The position numbers were made by a program, and so were the translations under genes. DNA of 64,000 nt from the NCBI GenBank assembly GCA_030655015.1, contig JAURWJ010000150.1:21028-85027 (forward strand). Direction: 5' to 3'. The notes beneath the pieces were generated by a model. That model had not been told where the DNA came from and made no database searches. It was given only the letters and a program-made list of their open reading frames with translations. Origin of the DNA: Methylotenera sp. (GTDB lineage: Bacteria > Pseudomonadota > Gammaproteobacteria > Burkholderiales > Methylophilaceae). Within the stretch, counting starts at the first letter, position 1. Each line of letters begins with the position of its first letter. Below are positions 19,403 through 30,022 of the stretch, in pieces.

Positions 19403-20490
19403 GGCAGTACTCCAATATTGCTGTTCTTATCACTGTTATCGCGCAGTTGTGCTACAGATTCAGCGGGTTCACTGAACATGATAAAGCTGCCAAGCACTGT
19501 GAGCACTAGTCCCAGTATAAAGAACCATTCTGGCAGTTGTAAGGTAAAGGCAGCGATAAAGATCAGCGCAAATACCGCATATAAATTGCCAATAGCTTCA
19601 CCACGTCCAACACCGATTAAGCTGAAACTCTTGTAAAAGGCCGTATAGCAATAGGCATGGCAGGCGGCTGCTAACACTATCCACAACATAGCCTTGCCAT
19701 GAGTGACTGTACCAATAATAAGCTCTTTGATCGGCAGCTCAGTAAATGTGGCGAGTATTGGTAATATGAATATCCCCCAAAATAGTATTTCAAAGGAGAA
19801 TCGACAGTGAATTCCAACATCAGGGTCAGAAACATCCATTGCTCTCCCCGCTACGGCACCTTCAGATCCCCAGCCAATGGCCGACATGATGCCGCCTAAA
19901 TAGCCTAACCATGCATTGGGATTAGACGCATCCATCTCGCCGAATAGGCTAGGGCCATAAATGACCATGCCACCGAAAATGATAATGCACATGCCGATAG
20001 CGGCGCGTTTGGAGATTTTTTCCTTATACCAAAGCCTTGCAATGACTGCACCTATTACTGGGTAAAATAAAGATGAGATTGCTGCAAATACTGGCCCGAT
20101 AAAGCCCATTGCCATGTAGGATCCAAAAATTGCCAATGGGCCGCCACATAAAGATGCCAGGGCATACCATTTAGATATCTTGCGGAAGCGCACCATGGTT
20201 CGGCCATAGTCTTTTAGCTTGCCAAGGACTAAGTTCCAGATAAGTAAGAATAAAAAAACTGTAATTGCGTGTATCCAAGTCATGACTGCGGTGGCTGCTA
20301 GCCTCAGAGACAGATTGTCTACAGCAATATCTACATAAGGGTGTTCAAACCATAGCGCGGTTCCCGGTACGTACCATGCCCCCCATAGAATAGCTGTCCA
20401 AAGTGCCCACATAAATCCCCAGCGTTGATTGCGTGCGTAGTGTTTGTGTAATGTTTGCTTTAGTGTCGGGTTGCTCACATTAACCTTCAT
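19399..20490 (-). CDS. DMT-superfamily (EamA-like) permease, candidate methylated-amine transporter
   Basis: A 363-residue protein with about ten membrane spans in two similar halves, typical of drug/metabolite transporters (GGPLAIFGSYMAMGFIGPVF and GVGRGEAIGNLYAVFALIF are the equivalent helices). It heads an operon with a small winged-helix-like protein and a 38-residue membrane peptide. ATG at 20490 has a poor ribosome binding site; a GTG four codons later has GAAGG five bases before it and may be the true start. Substrate is inferred to be di- or trimethylamine from position only. Confidence 0.75.
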   Translation of the reverse strand: MKVNVSNPTLKQTLHKHYARNQRWGFMWALWTAILWGAWYVPGTALWFEHPYVDIAVDNLSLRLAATAVMTWIHAITVFLFLLIWNLVLGKLKDYGRTMVRFRKISKWYALASLCGGPLAIFGSYMAMGFIGPVFAAISSLFYPVIGAVIARLWYKEKISKRAAIGMCIIIFGGMVIYGPSLFGEMDASNPNAWLGYLGGIMSAIGWGSEGAVAGRAMDVSDPDVGIHCRFSFEILFWGIFILPILATFTELPIKELIIGTVTHGKAMLWIVLAAACHAYCYTAFYKSFSLIGVGRGEAIGNLYAVFALIFIAAFTLQLPEWFFILGLVLTVLGSFIMFSEPAESVAQLRDNSDKNSNIGVLP

Positions 20491-20661
20491 CTTGTATATT
20501 AAATAAGTGTTAGTTGCCGTGATTTACAGAGCAACTCAGTGTTGACGATTCGTTACTCTTGGAGCCTGATGAATATATCAATAATTAGGTAATAGATTTG
20601 CTGGGTTGTTTAGATTTTACGCAATAGTAATTGTTAGAAACGGCATTAAAAACTATCTTGA

Positions 20662-20682
20662 AGTGGTAGTACCAAAGAGGTA
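20662..20682 (-). promoter_or_regulatory. site B: NarL-type heptamers in the divergent permease region
   Basis: TAGTACCAAAGAGGTA (20667-20682) in 7-2-7 layout, with a perfect right heptamer (TACCTCT on the minus strand), and another perfect heptamer TACCACT (minus, 20668-20662) overlapping its left edge. A TACTAT -10 candidate lies 37 bases downstream on the minus strand at 20629-20624, in front of the DMT permease gene. Confidence 0.4.
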
Positions 20683-20734
20683 TTTTAATGATGATCGTGA
20701 CATGGAAGATAATAGCGAGTAGAAATTTTCATGC

Positions 20735-20750
20735 TACTACTTAAAGAGTA
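20735..20750 (+). promoter_or_regulatory. site G: 7-2-7 palindrome upstream of the APC permease
   Basis: TACTACTTAAAGAGTA contains a perfect left heptamer TACTACT and a right heptamer with one mismatch. It lies 203 bases before the TTG start at 20954, in the divergent region between two permease operons. No convincing -10 follows at the usual spacing. Confidence 0.4.
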
Positions 20751-20953
20751 ATCCGTAGTGAGAATTGTATTCAACTAACGATTGTCATCAAAATGACTCG
20801 AATACGGGAACTTTATCGCTGACCGTATGAAAGCAGTATTGCTAGGCGGAAAATTTGATTCTATTGCTTTACCCAGTTAGGCGGTCCTAAATATAGTAAC
20901 TTAGGCTGTATTGGGGCTGTATTGGGAAATTTTAAAAATTAAGGGGACTTAAA

Positions 20954-22651
20954 TTGAGCGTAAATTCTTCAGTTGATGCCATATCAGCTGATCTTTCTGA
21001 GAATGTGGCCGTGCAAAACGCTACGTTACACAGAAAAATCGGTTGGCAGGGTGCATTTTGGGTGGCAAGTGGCGTTCCTGCACTTGTCTTGTTTTCAATC
21101 GGTGCAATTGCAGCAACGGTAGGTAAGCCGGCCTGGATGATTTGGGCTATTTCTATTACATTTGGTTTTATACAGGCCTTTACTTATGCTGAGATTGCAG
21201 GCTTGTTTCCACATAAATCGGGTGGCGCATCCGTTTATGGTTCAGTTGCATGGGTGAGATACAGTAAGTTTGTGGCACCTGTATCAGTATGGTGTAACTG
21301 GTTTGCTTGGTCTCCCGTACTAGCTATCGGGTCTGGGCTGGCAGCCGGCTATATGCTGAGTGCGCTGTTTGCGCCTGACGCAGTGATTAATACCTGGCAA
21401 ATTACGCTACTTGATTTAGGCGCGATTAAAGATGGTTTGTCGCTGAGAATTAACGCTACCTTTATCGTAGGTGCCGCGGTGCTGTTGTCTGTGTTTACGA
21501 TTCAGCATGGTGGTATTTTACGTTCAGCCAGAACCACGATGATTCTCGGTGTTATTGCACTGATTCCGCTGATGTTGATTGGTTTGGTGCCTTTATTAAC
21601 CGGTGATATTTCACAAGCCAACTTTTTTCCACTGGCACCGTTAGCGCATGATGATGTGGGTAATGTGATTGACGGCGTGTGGGGTATTGAGGGCTGGAAA
21701 CTTATGGCGGGTGGTCTGTTTATTGCGGCATGGTCGACTTATGGTTTTGAAACCGCAGTTTGTTATACACGTGAGTTCAAAAATCCGAAGACAGATACAT
21801 TTAAAGCTATCTTTTACTCAGGTTTGCTTTGTATTGCGGTATTTACGCTGGTACCTATCGCTTTTCAAAGTCATTTAGGTTTGGGTCACATGGTGAGTCC
21901 AGCTGTAGTGGATGCTGCGGGGGTTGTTACTTCGCCAGCAGTTTATGATGGCATGCTGGAAGCTTCAATTTATAGCGGTATGGGTGTGGCGGCAGCATTT
22001 TCTGACATTATAGGCGGCGGTGCATTTATTGCCAACGTGATGGTCATTATGATGGTGCTTGCATTAATTTTAGCTATCATGACTTCAATGGCGGGTTCTT
22101 CACGGACACTTTATCAGGCTTCAGTGGATGGTTGGTTGCCGAAATATTTGTCTACAGTGAATACGCACGGTGCACCTACCAGTGCTATGTGGACAGATCT
22201 TTGCTTTAACTTGGTTCTGTTGATGATGTCAGATTATGTATTCATCCTTGCAGCTTCAAACATTGGTTATATTATTTTTAACTTCCTTAACCTTAATTCT
22301 GGTTGGATCCATCGTATGGATAGACCTAATTGGGATCGCCCATACAAGGCGCCTACCATACTCTTGGCTTTAGGTGCAGTGCTAGGCTTTGCTAACTTAG
22401 CAATCATGGGCTTAGGTGCAAGTATTTGGGGCGAAGGAACATTAAAAACAGGGTTGATTTTTGCAGCACTGATTATTCCAGTGTTCATTTATCGTCACTA
22501 TGTTCAGGATAAAGGTAAATTTCCTGAGGCAATGTTAGAAGATATGCATATCAACACGCATGAAGACGGTGTTGCTAATCGTGCCGGTATTCTGCCCTAT
22601 ATAGCACTAGCCGCAGGAGTGGCGCTGGTTTGGTATATGAATAGTTTGTAG
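20954..22651 (+). CDS. APC-superfamily permease, candidate di/trimethylamine uptake
   Basis: A 565-residue permease with about 12-14 spans, longer than typical APC members because of a hydrophilic N-terminus and loop insertions. Family features include GAFWVASGVPALVLFSIGAIAATVG (helix 1) and GWKLMAGGLFIAAWSTYGFETAVCYTREFKNPK (helix 6 region, about 235-268). Start is TTG at 20954, supported by AAGGGGA seven bases upstream. It is directly followed by a terminator and then tmd. Substrate is inferred from neighbourhood. Confidence 0.82.
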   Translation: MSVNSSVDAISADLSENVAVQNATLHRKIGWQGAFWVASGVPALVLFSIGAIAATVGKPAWMIWAISITFGFIQAFTYAEIAGLFPHKSGGASVYGSVAWVRYSKFVAPVSVWCNWFAWSPVLAIGSGLAAGYMLSALFAPDAVINTWQITLLDLGAIKDGLSLRINATFIVGAAVLLSVFTIQHGGILRSARTTMILGVIALIPLMLIGLVPLLTGDISQANFFPLAPLAHDDVGNVIDGVWGIEGWKLMAGGLFIAAWSTYGFETAVCYTREFKNPKTDTFKAIFYSGLLCIAVFTLVPIAFQSHLGLGHMVSPAVVDAAGVVTSPAVYDGMLEASIYSGMGVAAAFSDIIGGGAFIANVMVIMMVLALILAIMTSMAGSSRTLYQASVDGWLPKYLSTVNTHGAPTSAMWTDLCFNLVLLMMSDYVFILAASNIGYIIFNFLNLNSGWIHRMDRPNWDRPYKAPTILLALGAVLGFANLAIMGLGASIWGEGTLKTGLIFAALIIPVFIYRHYVQDKGKFPEAMLEDMHINTHEDGVANRAGILPYIALAAGVALVWYMNSL

Positions 22652-22696
22652 TATCTGCGAATGCCTGAGCAGTCTCAGCAGGCTAGCTTGTACTAA

Positions 22697-22735
22697 TAAA
22701 AGCGGGAGAGGTATTTAATCCTCTCCCGCTTTTTT
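22697..22735 (+). terminator. Rho-independent terminator after the APC permease
   Basis: AAAAGCGGGAGAG (22698-22710) pairs with CTCTCCCGCTTTT (22721-22733), followed by T residues. It is strong and symmetrical, and separates the permease from tmd. Confidence 0.9.
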
Positions 22736-22761
22736 GTGTCTTTTTGATACGTTTTCATGAA

Positions 22762-22777
22762 TAACACTTTAGTAGTA
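22762..22777 (+). promoter_or_regulatory. site C: 7-2-7 palindrome upstream of tmd
   Basis: TAACACTTTAGTAGTA has a perfect right heptamer (TACTACT on the minus strand) and a left heptamer with one mismatch. It ends 96 bases before the tmd start. A weak -10 candidate GAAAAT lies 37 bases downstream. Confidence 0.5.
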
Positions 22778-22861
22778 AGCCATGAGGGTAATTGTTTGAA
22801 CAGGACATCCACATGAAAATAACACATCAGCAAAACTCATCAACATGACCCACCAACATAA

Positions 22862-25066
<2,205 letters not shown>

Positions 25067-25075
25067 TTAGTTTGA

Positions 25076-25109
25076 AAATGATCGCCACAAAATTACGTGG
25101 CGATCATTT
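25076..25109. terminator. hairpin after tmd
   Basis: Perfect 13-base arms AAATGATCGCCAC (25076-25088) and GTGGCGATCATTT (25097-25109) with an eight-base loop start nine bases after the tmd stop. The T-run is confined to the stem base, so termination may be partial and allow read-through to the globin-like gene at 25128. Confidence 0.6.
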
Positions 25110-25127
25110 AAAGCTTGATAGTTATTG

Positions 25128-25556
25128 ATGACGTCTATGCAGATTGAAGTGGTGCAGTCTCTATGGAAAAGCGTTCTGCCATTGCGTGATGACGTAGCCC
25201 ACTTATTTTACAGGCGATTATTCGAAATTGAGCCTGAGTTGAGTGTGTTGTTTAAGGGCGATATGCAGGACAGTGTCAAAAAAATAATATTGACGCTTGA
25301 CCTTGCAATCCTGAATTTAGGGCAGTTGGAGAAGGTGATGCCGGTATTACAAGAGATGTCTAACCGTTATGTTCAATGTGGTATGAAAGTGGATAGCAAT
25401 GTTGTACGGAATACTTTGCTAGCAACGCTTGAGCAATGTTTGGGTGAGGCATTTACGGTGAGTCTGCGCAACGATTGGATCCAATCCTATGACTTGTTGC
25501 TTGGTGTAATGAAAGATGCTGTAACAGAAAAAGTTACTTATGGCTTTACGGATTAA
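25128..25556 (+). CDS. single-domain globin-like protein lacking the proximal histidine
   Basis: A 142-residue protein aligning with bacterial single-domain haemoglobins (Vgb type): VVQSLWKSVLPLRDDVAHLFYRRLFEIEPELSVLF matches helices A-C and TLLATLEQCLGEAFT matches helices G-H. At the F8 position, where the family has KHCQAGV or RHxxYGV, this protein reads NRYVQCGM, so the haem-ligating His is replaced by Tyr. It may bind haem through Tyr, bind no haem, or be a sensor globin. The start could also be TTG at 25125 or ATG at 25137. Confidence 0.7.
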   Translation: MTSMQIEVVQSLWKSVLPLRDDVAHLFYRRLFEIEPELSVLFKGDMQDSVKKIILTLDLAILNLGQLEKVMPVLQEMSNRYVQCGMKVDSNVVRNTLLATLEQCLGEAFTVSLRNDWIQSYDLLLGVMKDAVTEKVTYGFTD

Positions 25557-25567
25557 TTTAGCTTCAT

Positions 25568-25583
25568 CACTACTAAAGTGATG
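25568..25583 (+). promoter_or_regulatory. site D: palindrome upstream of the EtfD-like gene
   Basis: CACTACTAAAGTGATG fits the 7-2-7 layout loosely and overlaps a perfect 7-5-7 palindrome CATCACT-ACTAA-AGTGATG (25565-25583). TATAAC (25621-25626), a good -10, lies 37 bases downstream, matching the spacing at sites A and E. The EtfD-like gene starts 67 bases after the site. Confidence 0.4.
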
Positions 25584-25650
25584 CCTACTTAAACGATAAG
25601 TCTGTACTTAAAGATTTAAATATAACTTAAATAAACAGCGAGCGACGCAA

Positions 25651-27777
25651 ATGAATAATCCTAGTGAAATTACCAGAGTCTTGTTTGAAAACTTTCAGCC
25701 ACAAACAATACACTTATTCTACGTAATTGGTTATGCAGCGATTGCGACTTTTATGTATGGTGTTTATGTCCAAATACGTAAGTACCGTCGTGGTAAACCC
25801 GATGTTTCATGGGGCGAGTTTTGCCAGCGTTTTGTGGACATGGTTAAAACGATGGCAACTCACCGCACGCTGGTGCGCCGAGATAAAAGTGCCGGTCGTG
25901 CACATGGCCTTATTTTCTTTGGCTTCGTGCTCCTGTTCATCGGCACGTCTATCATCACTTTAGAATACGATATTCTGGAGCCACTCTTTGGTGTTAAGTT
26001 CTGGTACGGTAATTTTTATCTACTATTCTCGCTGGTATTGGATTTGGCTGGTGCGGGTTTGATTATTGGTCTAATTTACATGATGTACCGCCGTAAATGG
26101 CTGCACCTGCCTAAACTGGATTACAAAAGGGTTGATAGGCAAGAGGGTGACCCTGACTTCGACCGTAGTCAATATCGTCGCGAAGACTGGGCATTTTTGT
26201 GGTCTTTCATACTGATCGGTATCACAGGCTTTATTTTAGAAGCGACACGTCTAGTATGGCTTAGTGGTCGTCCAACGGTGTGGGATTACCGTATGTGGTC
26301 GCCAGTGGGTGCTTTGTTGGCCCACGCCATGCAGGCTGTAGGGTTGACCGCAGAAGGCGCTGGTTCGCTACGCCCTAGTTTGTGGTGGTTTCATGGCTTA
26401 ATTTCACTGACATTTATCGCCTTTATTCCATACTCAAAAATTAAACATATCTTCACTGCGGCTGCATCACTGATGTTTAAGGATCCGCTTGCCGGCAAAA
26501 GATTACCTAGAGTACCTGATGACCAAAAAACCGCAGGATATAAACTCATTACAGATTTAACCTGGAAGAACTTGCTACATCTTGATGCATGTACCAAGTG
26601 TGGTCGTTGTCAGGAAGCTTGTCCGGCAAATGCTGTTGGTGCCCCATTGTCGCCTAGAGATGTGATTCTTTCACTTCGCGAATTTGCCAACCATGCCTTG
26701 AGTGCCAAGGAGCTGCCTAAGGAAGCTGAGCTGGATATTCATGGTAAAGATATTGGTCAAGTGTTCATGGAAACATTGTGGTCTTGCCGTACTTGTCTGG
26801 CTTGTGTCGAGATATGCCCGGTAGCAGTTGAGCATGTGCCTATTATTGTACAAATGCGCCGCAATCTGGTCGAGGCAGGCGAAATGGAGCCTTTGCTAGA
26901 AAAAACACTGCAAACTATTCATAAAACTGGCAATTCATTCGGTGAATCTAAACGCAAAAGAGCGAATTGGACTAAAGAGCTGCCCTTTGAAATTAAGGAT
27001 GCCCGCAAGGAGCCTGTGGATGTGTTGTGGTTTGTTGGAGACTACGCATCGTTTGATCCGCGTAATCAGAAGGTAACCCAGTCATTTGCACGATTGTTGC
27101 ATCATGCAGGCGTGAATTTCGGCCTGTTGTTTGAAGCAGAACTCAATGCTGGTAATGACGTGCGTCGAGTCGGTGAGGAGGGGCTTTACGAGCTGTTGGC
27201 ATCGTCTAATATCGGTACGATTCAATCTTGCGACTTTAAGTCTATCGTGACGACGGATCCACATTCCTTTAATACGATACGTAATGAATACCCGGACTTT
27301 GGCGGAACATTTGAGATTAATCACTACACGACCATGGTCAAGCAGTTAATAGAGAGTGGTCAGATCAAGCTCAAGAAGAAACTGGATTATCGCGTTACTT
27401 TTCATGATCCATGCCATTTAGGTCGATATAACAAAGGTTTTGATGCACCACGTGATGTACTGAAATTACTTGGTTGTGAATTGGTTGAAATGGCACGTAA
27501 TCGTGACAATTCGTTCTGTTGCGGTGCAGGTGGCGGTCGTATCTGGATACCTGATCCAGTAGGTATTGAGAAGCCATCGGCAAATCGTATGAAAGAGGCT
27601 GGTGTCATTGAAGGCTTGCAAGTGTTCGTGGTTTCTTGCCCTAAAGATCTGACCATGTTTGAAGATGCACTTAAGACTTCAGGATTTGAAGGTCAGTTTG
27701 TAGTCAAGGAGCTGATTGAGCTTATTGATGAATGCATTGAATACGAGGCTTGGGAAGACATCCCGCAGGCGGTTTGA
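25651..27777 (+). CDS. membrane-bound Fe-S oxidoreductase, EtfD/DgcB-like, putative ETF:quinone oxidoreductase
   Basis: A 708-residue protein expected to move electrons from ETF to quinone. The N-terminal third has five or so membrane spans of the NarI/cytochrome-b-like type (about 20-265). Two 4Fe-4S motifs follow, CTKCGRCQEACP (about 312) and CRTCLACVEICP (about 377), then HdrD-type CCG features CHLGRYN (about 587) and CCGAGGG (about 623). This is the EtfD / DgcB family. The operon with EtfB and EtfA downstream supports the role. It takes the place of a classical EtfQO, which I do not see here. Confidence 0.82.
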   Translation: MNNPSEITRVLFENFQPQTIHLFYVIGYAAIATFMYGVYVQIRKYRRGKPDVSWGEFCQRFVDMVKTMATHRTLVRRDKSAGRAHGLIFFGFVLLFIGTSIITLEYDILEPLFGVKFWYGNFYLLFSLVLDLAGAGLIIGLIYMMYRRKWLHLPKLDYKRVDRQEGDPDFDRSQYRREDWAFLWSFILIGITGFILEATRLVWLSGRPTVWDYRMWSPVGALLAHAMQAVGLTAEGAGSLRPSLWWFHGLISLTFIAFIPYSKIKHIFTAAASLMFKDPLAGKRLPRVPDDQKTAGYKLITDLTWKNLLHLDACTKCGRCQEACPANAVGAPLSPRDVILSLREFANHALSAKELPKEAELDIHGKDIGQVFMETLWSCRTCLACVEICPVAVEHVPIIVQMRRNLVEAGEMEPLLEKTLQTIHKTGNSFGESKRKRANWTKELPFEIKDARKEPVDVLWFVGDYASFDPRNQKVTQSFARLLHHAGVNFGLLFEAELNAGNDVRRVGEEGLYELLASSNIGTIQSCDFKSIVTTDPHSFNTIRNEYPDFGGTFEINHYTTMVKQLIESGQIKLKKKLDYRVTFHDPCHLGRYNKGFDAPRDVLKLLGCELVEMARNRDNSFCCGAGGGRIWIPDPVGIEKPSANRMKEAGVIEGLQVFVVSCPKDLTMFEDALKTSGFEGQFVVKELIELIDECIEYEAWEDIPQAV

Positions 27778-27779
27778 TA

Positions 27780-29213
27780 ATGAATATCCCCGACAATGTA
27801 GTCGATTTAGTGAAGCTGGCGATAGTAGCCGGGGATGTTTACAGTGCTGCAGCTGTTTATGAAGTAGCGACAGGGCTCGATAAAAAGCAGTTAGAAACGC
27901 GCTTGTTTGGTAAACGGCGTGATGCACTGCTACTGGCGAGATGGGAACACACGCCAACATCTGTGTTGCAGGCGCTTGCTAATAACACGGCTAATAATAT
28001 GGATAGTGCAGTGGTGGTGCGTTTGGATAAAAACCCTAATACTCCGTCTCATGCTTTGTCTAAGCTTTATGCAGATGGTGATAAAGGAGGTAAAGCAAGT
28101 TTAAGTTTGTCCGTGTTGATTGCACAGCATCGGCACACCCCGCTGAGTGTTTTGGAAAGCATTGCGAAATTTGATGATGATATGGAAAGTCTATTGGCTG
28201 TCAGCAAGAATCCGGTAGCAAATGCTGATGTACTCAGCATATTAATGGCGCGCATGGTTACTAGTCATAAATATGATTTGTTAAAAAAGAATGTAGCAGC
28301 TAACCCATCTGCGACCAGTGATTTACTTGAACAGATTTATTTTGATAGTGATGCATATACGCGTGCTGCAGTAATTGGTCATGTGAATTGCCCGCAGTCT
28401 TTGATTGTGCATGCTGTGAACGATGATGATGTGCTGGTAATGCGGCAGTTAGCGGCAGATAGCCGTGTCAGTGAAGTTGTTTTGGCTAGGCTGGCGGTAA
28501 GCAAAGATCATGCAGTGAGAGTCAGTGTCGCGGCAAATTTGGCAGTATCTAAAGTGCTGATCAGGCAGCTGATACATGATGATAGTGACGCGGTTAGGCG
28601 TGCAGTAGCGGCAAGATTGGATTTAACGGCCGCAAATGTTAAGTGCTTAATGAGTGATAGTGATCATTGGGTAAGGTTGTGGTTGGCGCGTAATCTGACA
28701 GTTTCGCGCAAGGTGTTGGAAAGGCTTGCGGTAGACCATCATGCTGATGTAAGGCGTGCGGTGGCCAGAAATCCAAGTTGCCCAATTGGTTTACTTAAAG
28801 TGTTGGCGAAAGATGAAATAGCCTGGGTACGTTCTGCTGTTGCTTATCAGCACAAATCACCTACGGCATTGATGCTTGCGCTGGCAGAAGAGTCGGATAT
28901 TGATGTGCTGAGTGGGGTGGCAAGCAACCCGCATACGCCACAACGTGTTTTACAAAGGTTAACTACCTCGACAGAGGCTGATGTAAGAAGAGGTGTGATT
29001 TTGAATCACAAGGCAGCACGTAACACTTTATTGCCTTTACTTGAAGATCCGTATTATCTGCATCGATTGATGTTGGTGGCTAGCACCAAGTTGAAAGATG
29101 AAGATAAATGGCATTTACACGAGGACCCTGACTTTCAGGTCAGGTTTGTAGTTTTTAGATGGTTTCTTAACAGGTTAAACAAAGTAATTGTGCAGCAAAT
29201 GGTAAGTCATTAG
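27780..29213 (+). CDS. LRV (leucine-rich-repeat variant) protein
   Basis: A 477-residue solenoid built of about 24-residue repeats with the pattern VRRAVARNPSCPIGLLKVLA, VRSAVAYQHKSPTALMLALA and VRRGVILNHKAARNTLLPLL. This is the LRV repeat, here without the N-terminal Cys cluster of the Azotobacter protein. It starts two bases after the EtfD-like stop. Repeat proteins of this kind have been noted beside nitrogen-fixation and ETF genes, so a scaffolding or assembly role for the ETF complex is plausible but unproven. Confidence 0.7.
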   Translation: MNIPDNVVDLVKLAIVAGDVYSAAAVYEVATGLDKKQLETRLFGKRRDALLLARWEHTPTSVLQALANNTANNMDSAVVVRLDKNPNTPSHALSKLYADGDKGGKASLSLSVLIAQHRHTPLSVLESIAKFDDDMESLLAVSKNPVANADVLSILMARMVTSHKYDLLKKNVAANPSATSDLLEQIYFDSDAYTRAAVIGHVNCPQSLIVHAVNDDDVLVMRQLAADSRVSEVVLARLAVSKDHAVRVSVAANLAVSKVLIRQLIHDDSDAVRRAVAARLDLTAANVKCLMSDSDHWVRLWLARNLTVSRKVLERLAVDHHADVRRAVARNPSCPIGLLKVLAKDEIAWVRSAVAYQHKSPTALMLALAEESDIDVLSGVASNPHTPQRVLQRLTTSTEADVRRGVILNHKAARNTLLPLLEDPYYLHRLMLVASTKLKDEDKWHLHEDPDFQVRFVVFRWFLNRLNKVIVQQMVSH

Positions 29214-29225
29214 GAGAACGAAAAA

Positions 29226-30020
29226 ATGAAGATATTGGTCGCAGTAAAGCAAGTGGCAGCATTAGATGAGGATTTTGAAATCCGCGCTGATGGTAAGGAT
29301 GTTGAGGAAGATTTTTTGCTATATGACCTTAATGAGTGGGATGATTTTTCCCTCGAAGAGGCCATGAAAATCAAAGAATCCAGCGATGTGGAGGTTGAAG
29401 TGGTTGTAGTTTCCATCGGTCCGGATCGTGTAGACGAAAGTCTGCGCAAGTGTCTGGCTAAGGGCGCGGATCGTGCAATCAGGGTTTGGGATGACAGCAT
29501 TGAAGGTTCTGATGCCATTGTCATTGGTCGAATTTTAGCGGAAGTTGTAAAAAAAGAAGCGCCAGATTTGGTGTTTGCCGGTGTGCAGTCTTCTGATCAG
29601 GCGTATGCATCAACAGGTATTTCTACAGCAGCCTATCTAAAATGGCCACATGCTGCAGTCGTGGCTGATTTTCAGTATAAGGTAGGTGACGGTAAAGCTG
29701 TTATTCGCCGCGAACTGGAAGGTGGCGTATTGCAGGAGGTTGAAATTACTTGCCCAGCTGTGCTGACCATACAATTAGGTATTAACAAACCTAGGTACGC
29801 ATCATTACGTGGTATCAAACAGGCCGCAGCTAAACCAATTGAAGAAATTTCTTTAGCGGATGTAGGATTGAGTGCCGCTGATGCAGGTGCCGGTAGTTCA
29901 ACATCACGCGTCCGTCGCATGTATATCCCGGCTAAGGGACGCGCGGAGATGATTGAAGGTACGATAGCCGAACAAGCCGCGAAGTTAATCCAAATTATCA
30001 ATGAATTTAAAGGAGTATAA
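29226..30020 (+). CDS. etfB: electron transfer flavoprotein beta subunit
   Basis: A 264-residue EtfB that closely matches the one I recall from Methylophilus W3A1 (YDLNEWDDFSLEEAMKIKE, SIGPDRVDESLRKCLAKGAD). It carries the AMP-binding side of ETF and accepts electrons from TMADH and DMADH. AGGAG precedes the ATG. etfA follows after two bases. Confidence 0.95.
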   Translation: MKILVAVKQVAALDEDFEIRADGKDVEEDFLLYDLNEWDDFSLEEAMKIKESSDVEVEVVVVSIGPDRVDESLRKCLAKGADRAIRVWDDSIEGSDAIVIGRILAEVVKKEAPDLVFAGVQSSDQAYASTGISTAAYLKWPHAAVVADFQYKVGDGKAVIRRELEGGVLQEVEITCPAVLTIQLGINKPRYASLRGIKQAAAKPIEEISLADVGLSAADAGAGSSTSRVRRMYIPAKGRAEMIEGTIAEQAAKLIQIINEFKGV

Positions 30021-30022
30021 AG

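Noticed and set aside
20954-22651. ATG start for the APC permease
   Set aside because: No in-frame ATG with a ribosome binding site lies near the N-terminus; TTG with AAGGGGA seven bases upstream is better.
27750-27779. Start of the LRV protein at 27750 inside the EtfD-like gene
   Set aside because: It would add ten residues from another frame of the upstream gene; the ATG at 27780 directly after the stop is more natural.
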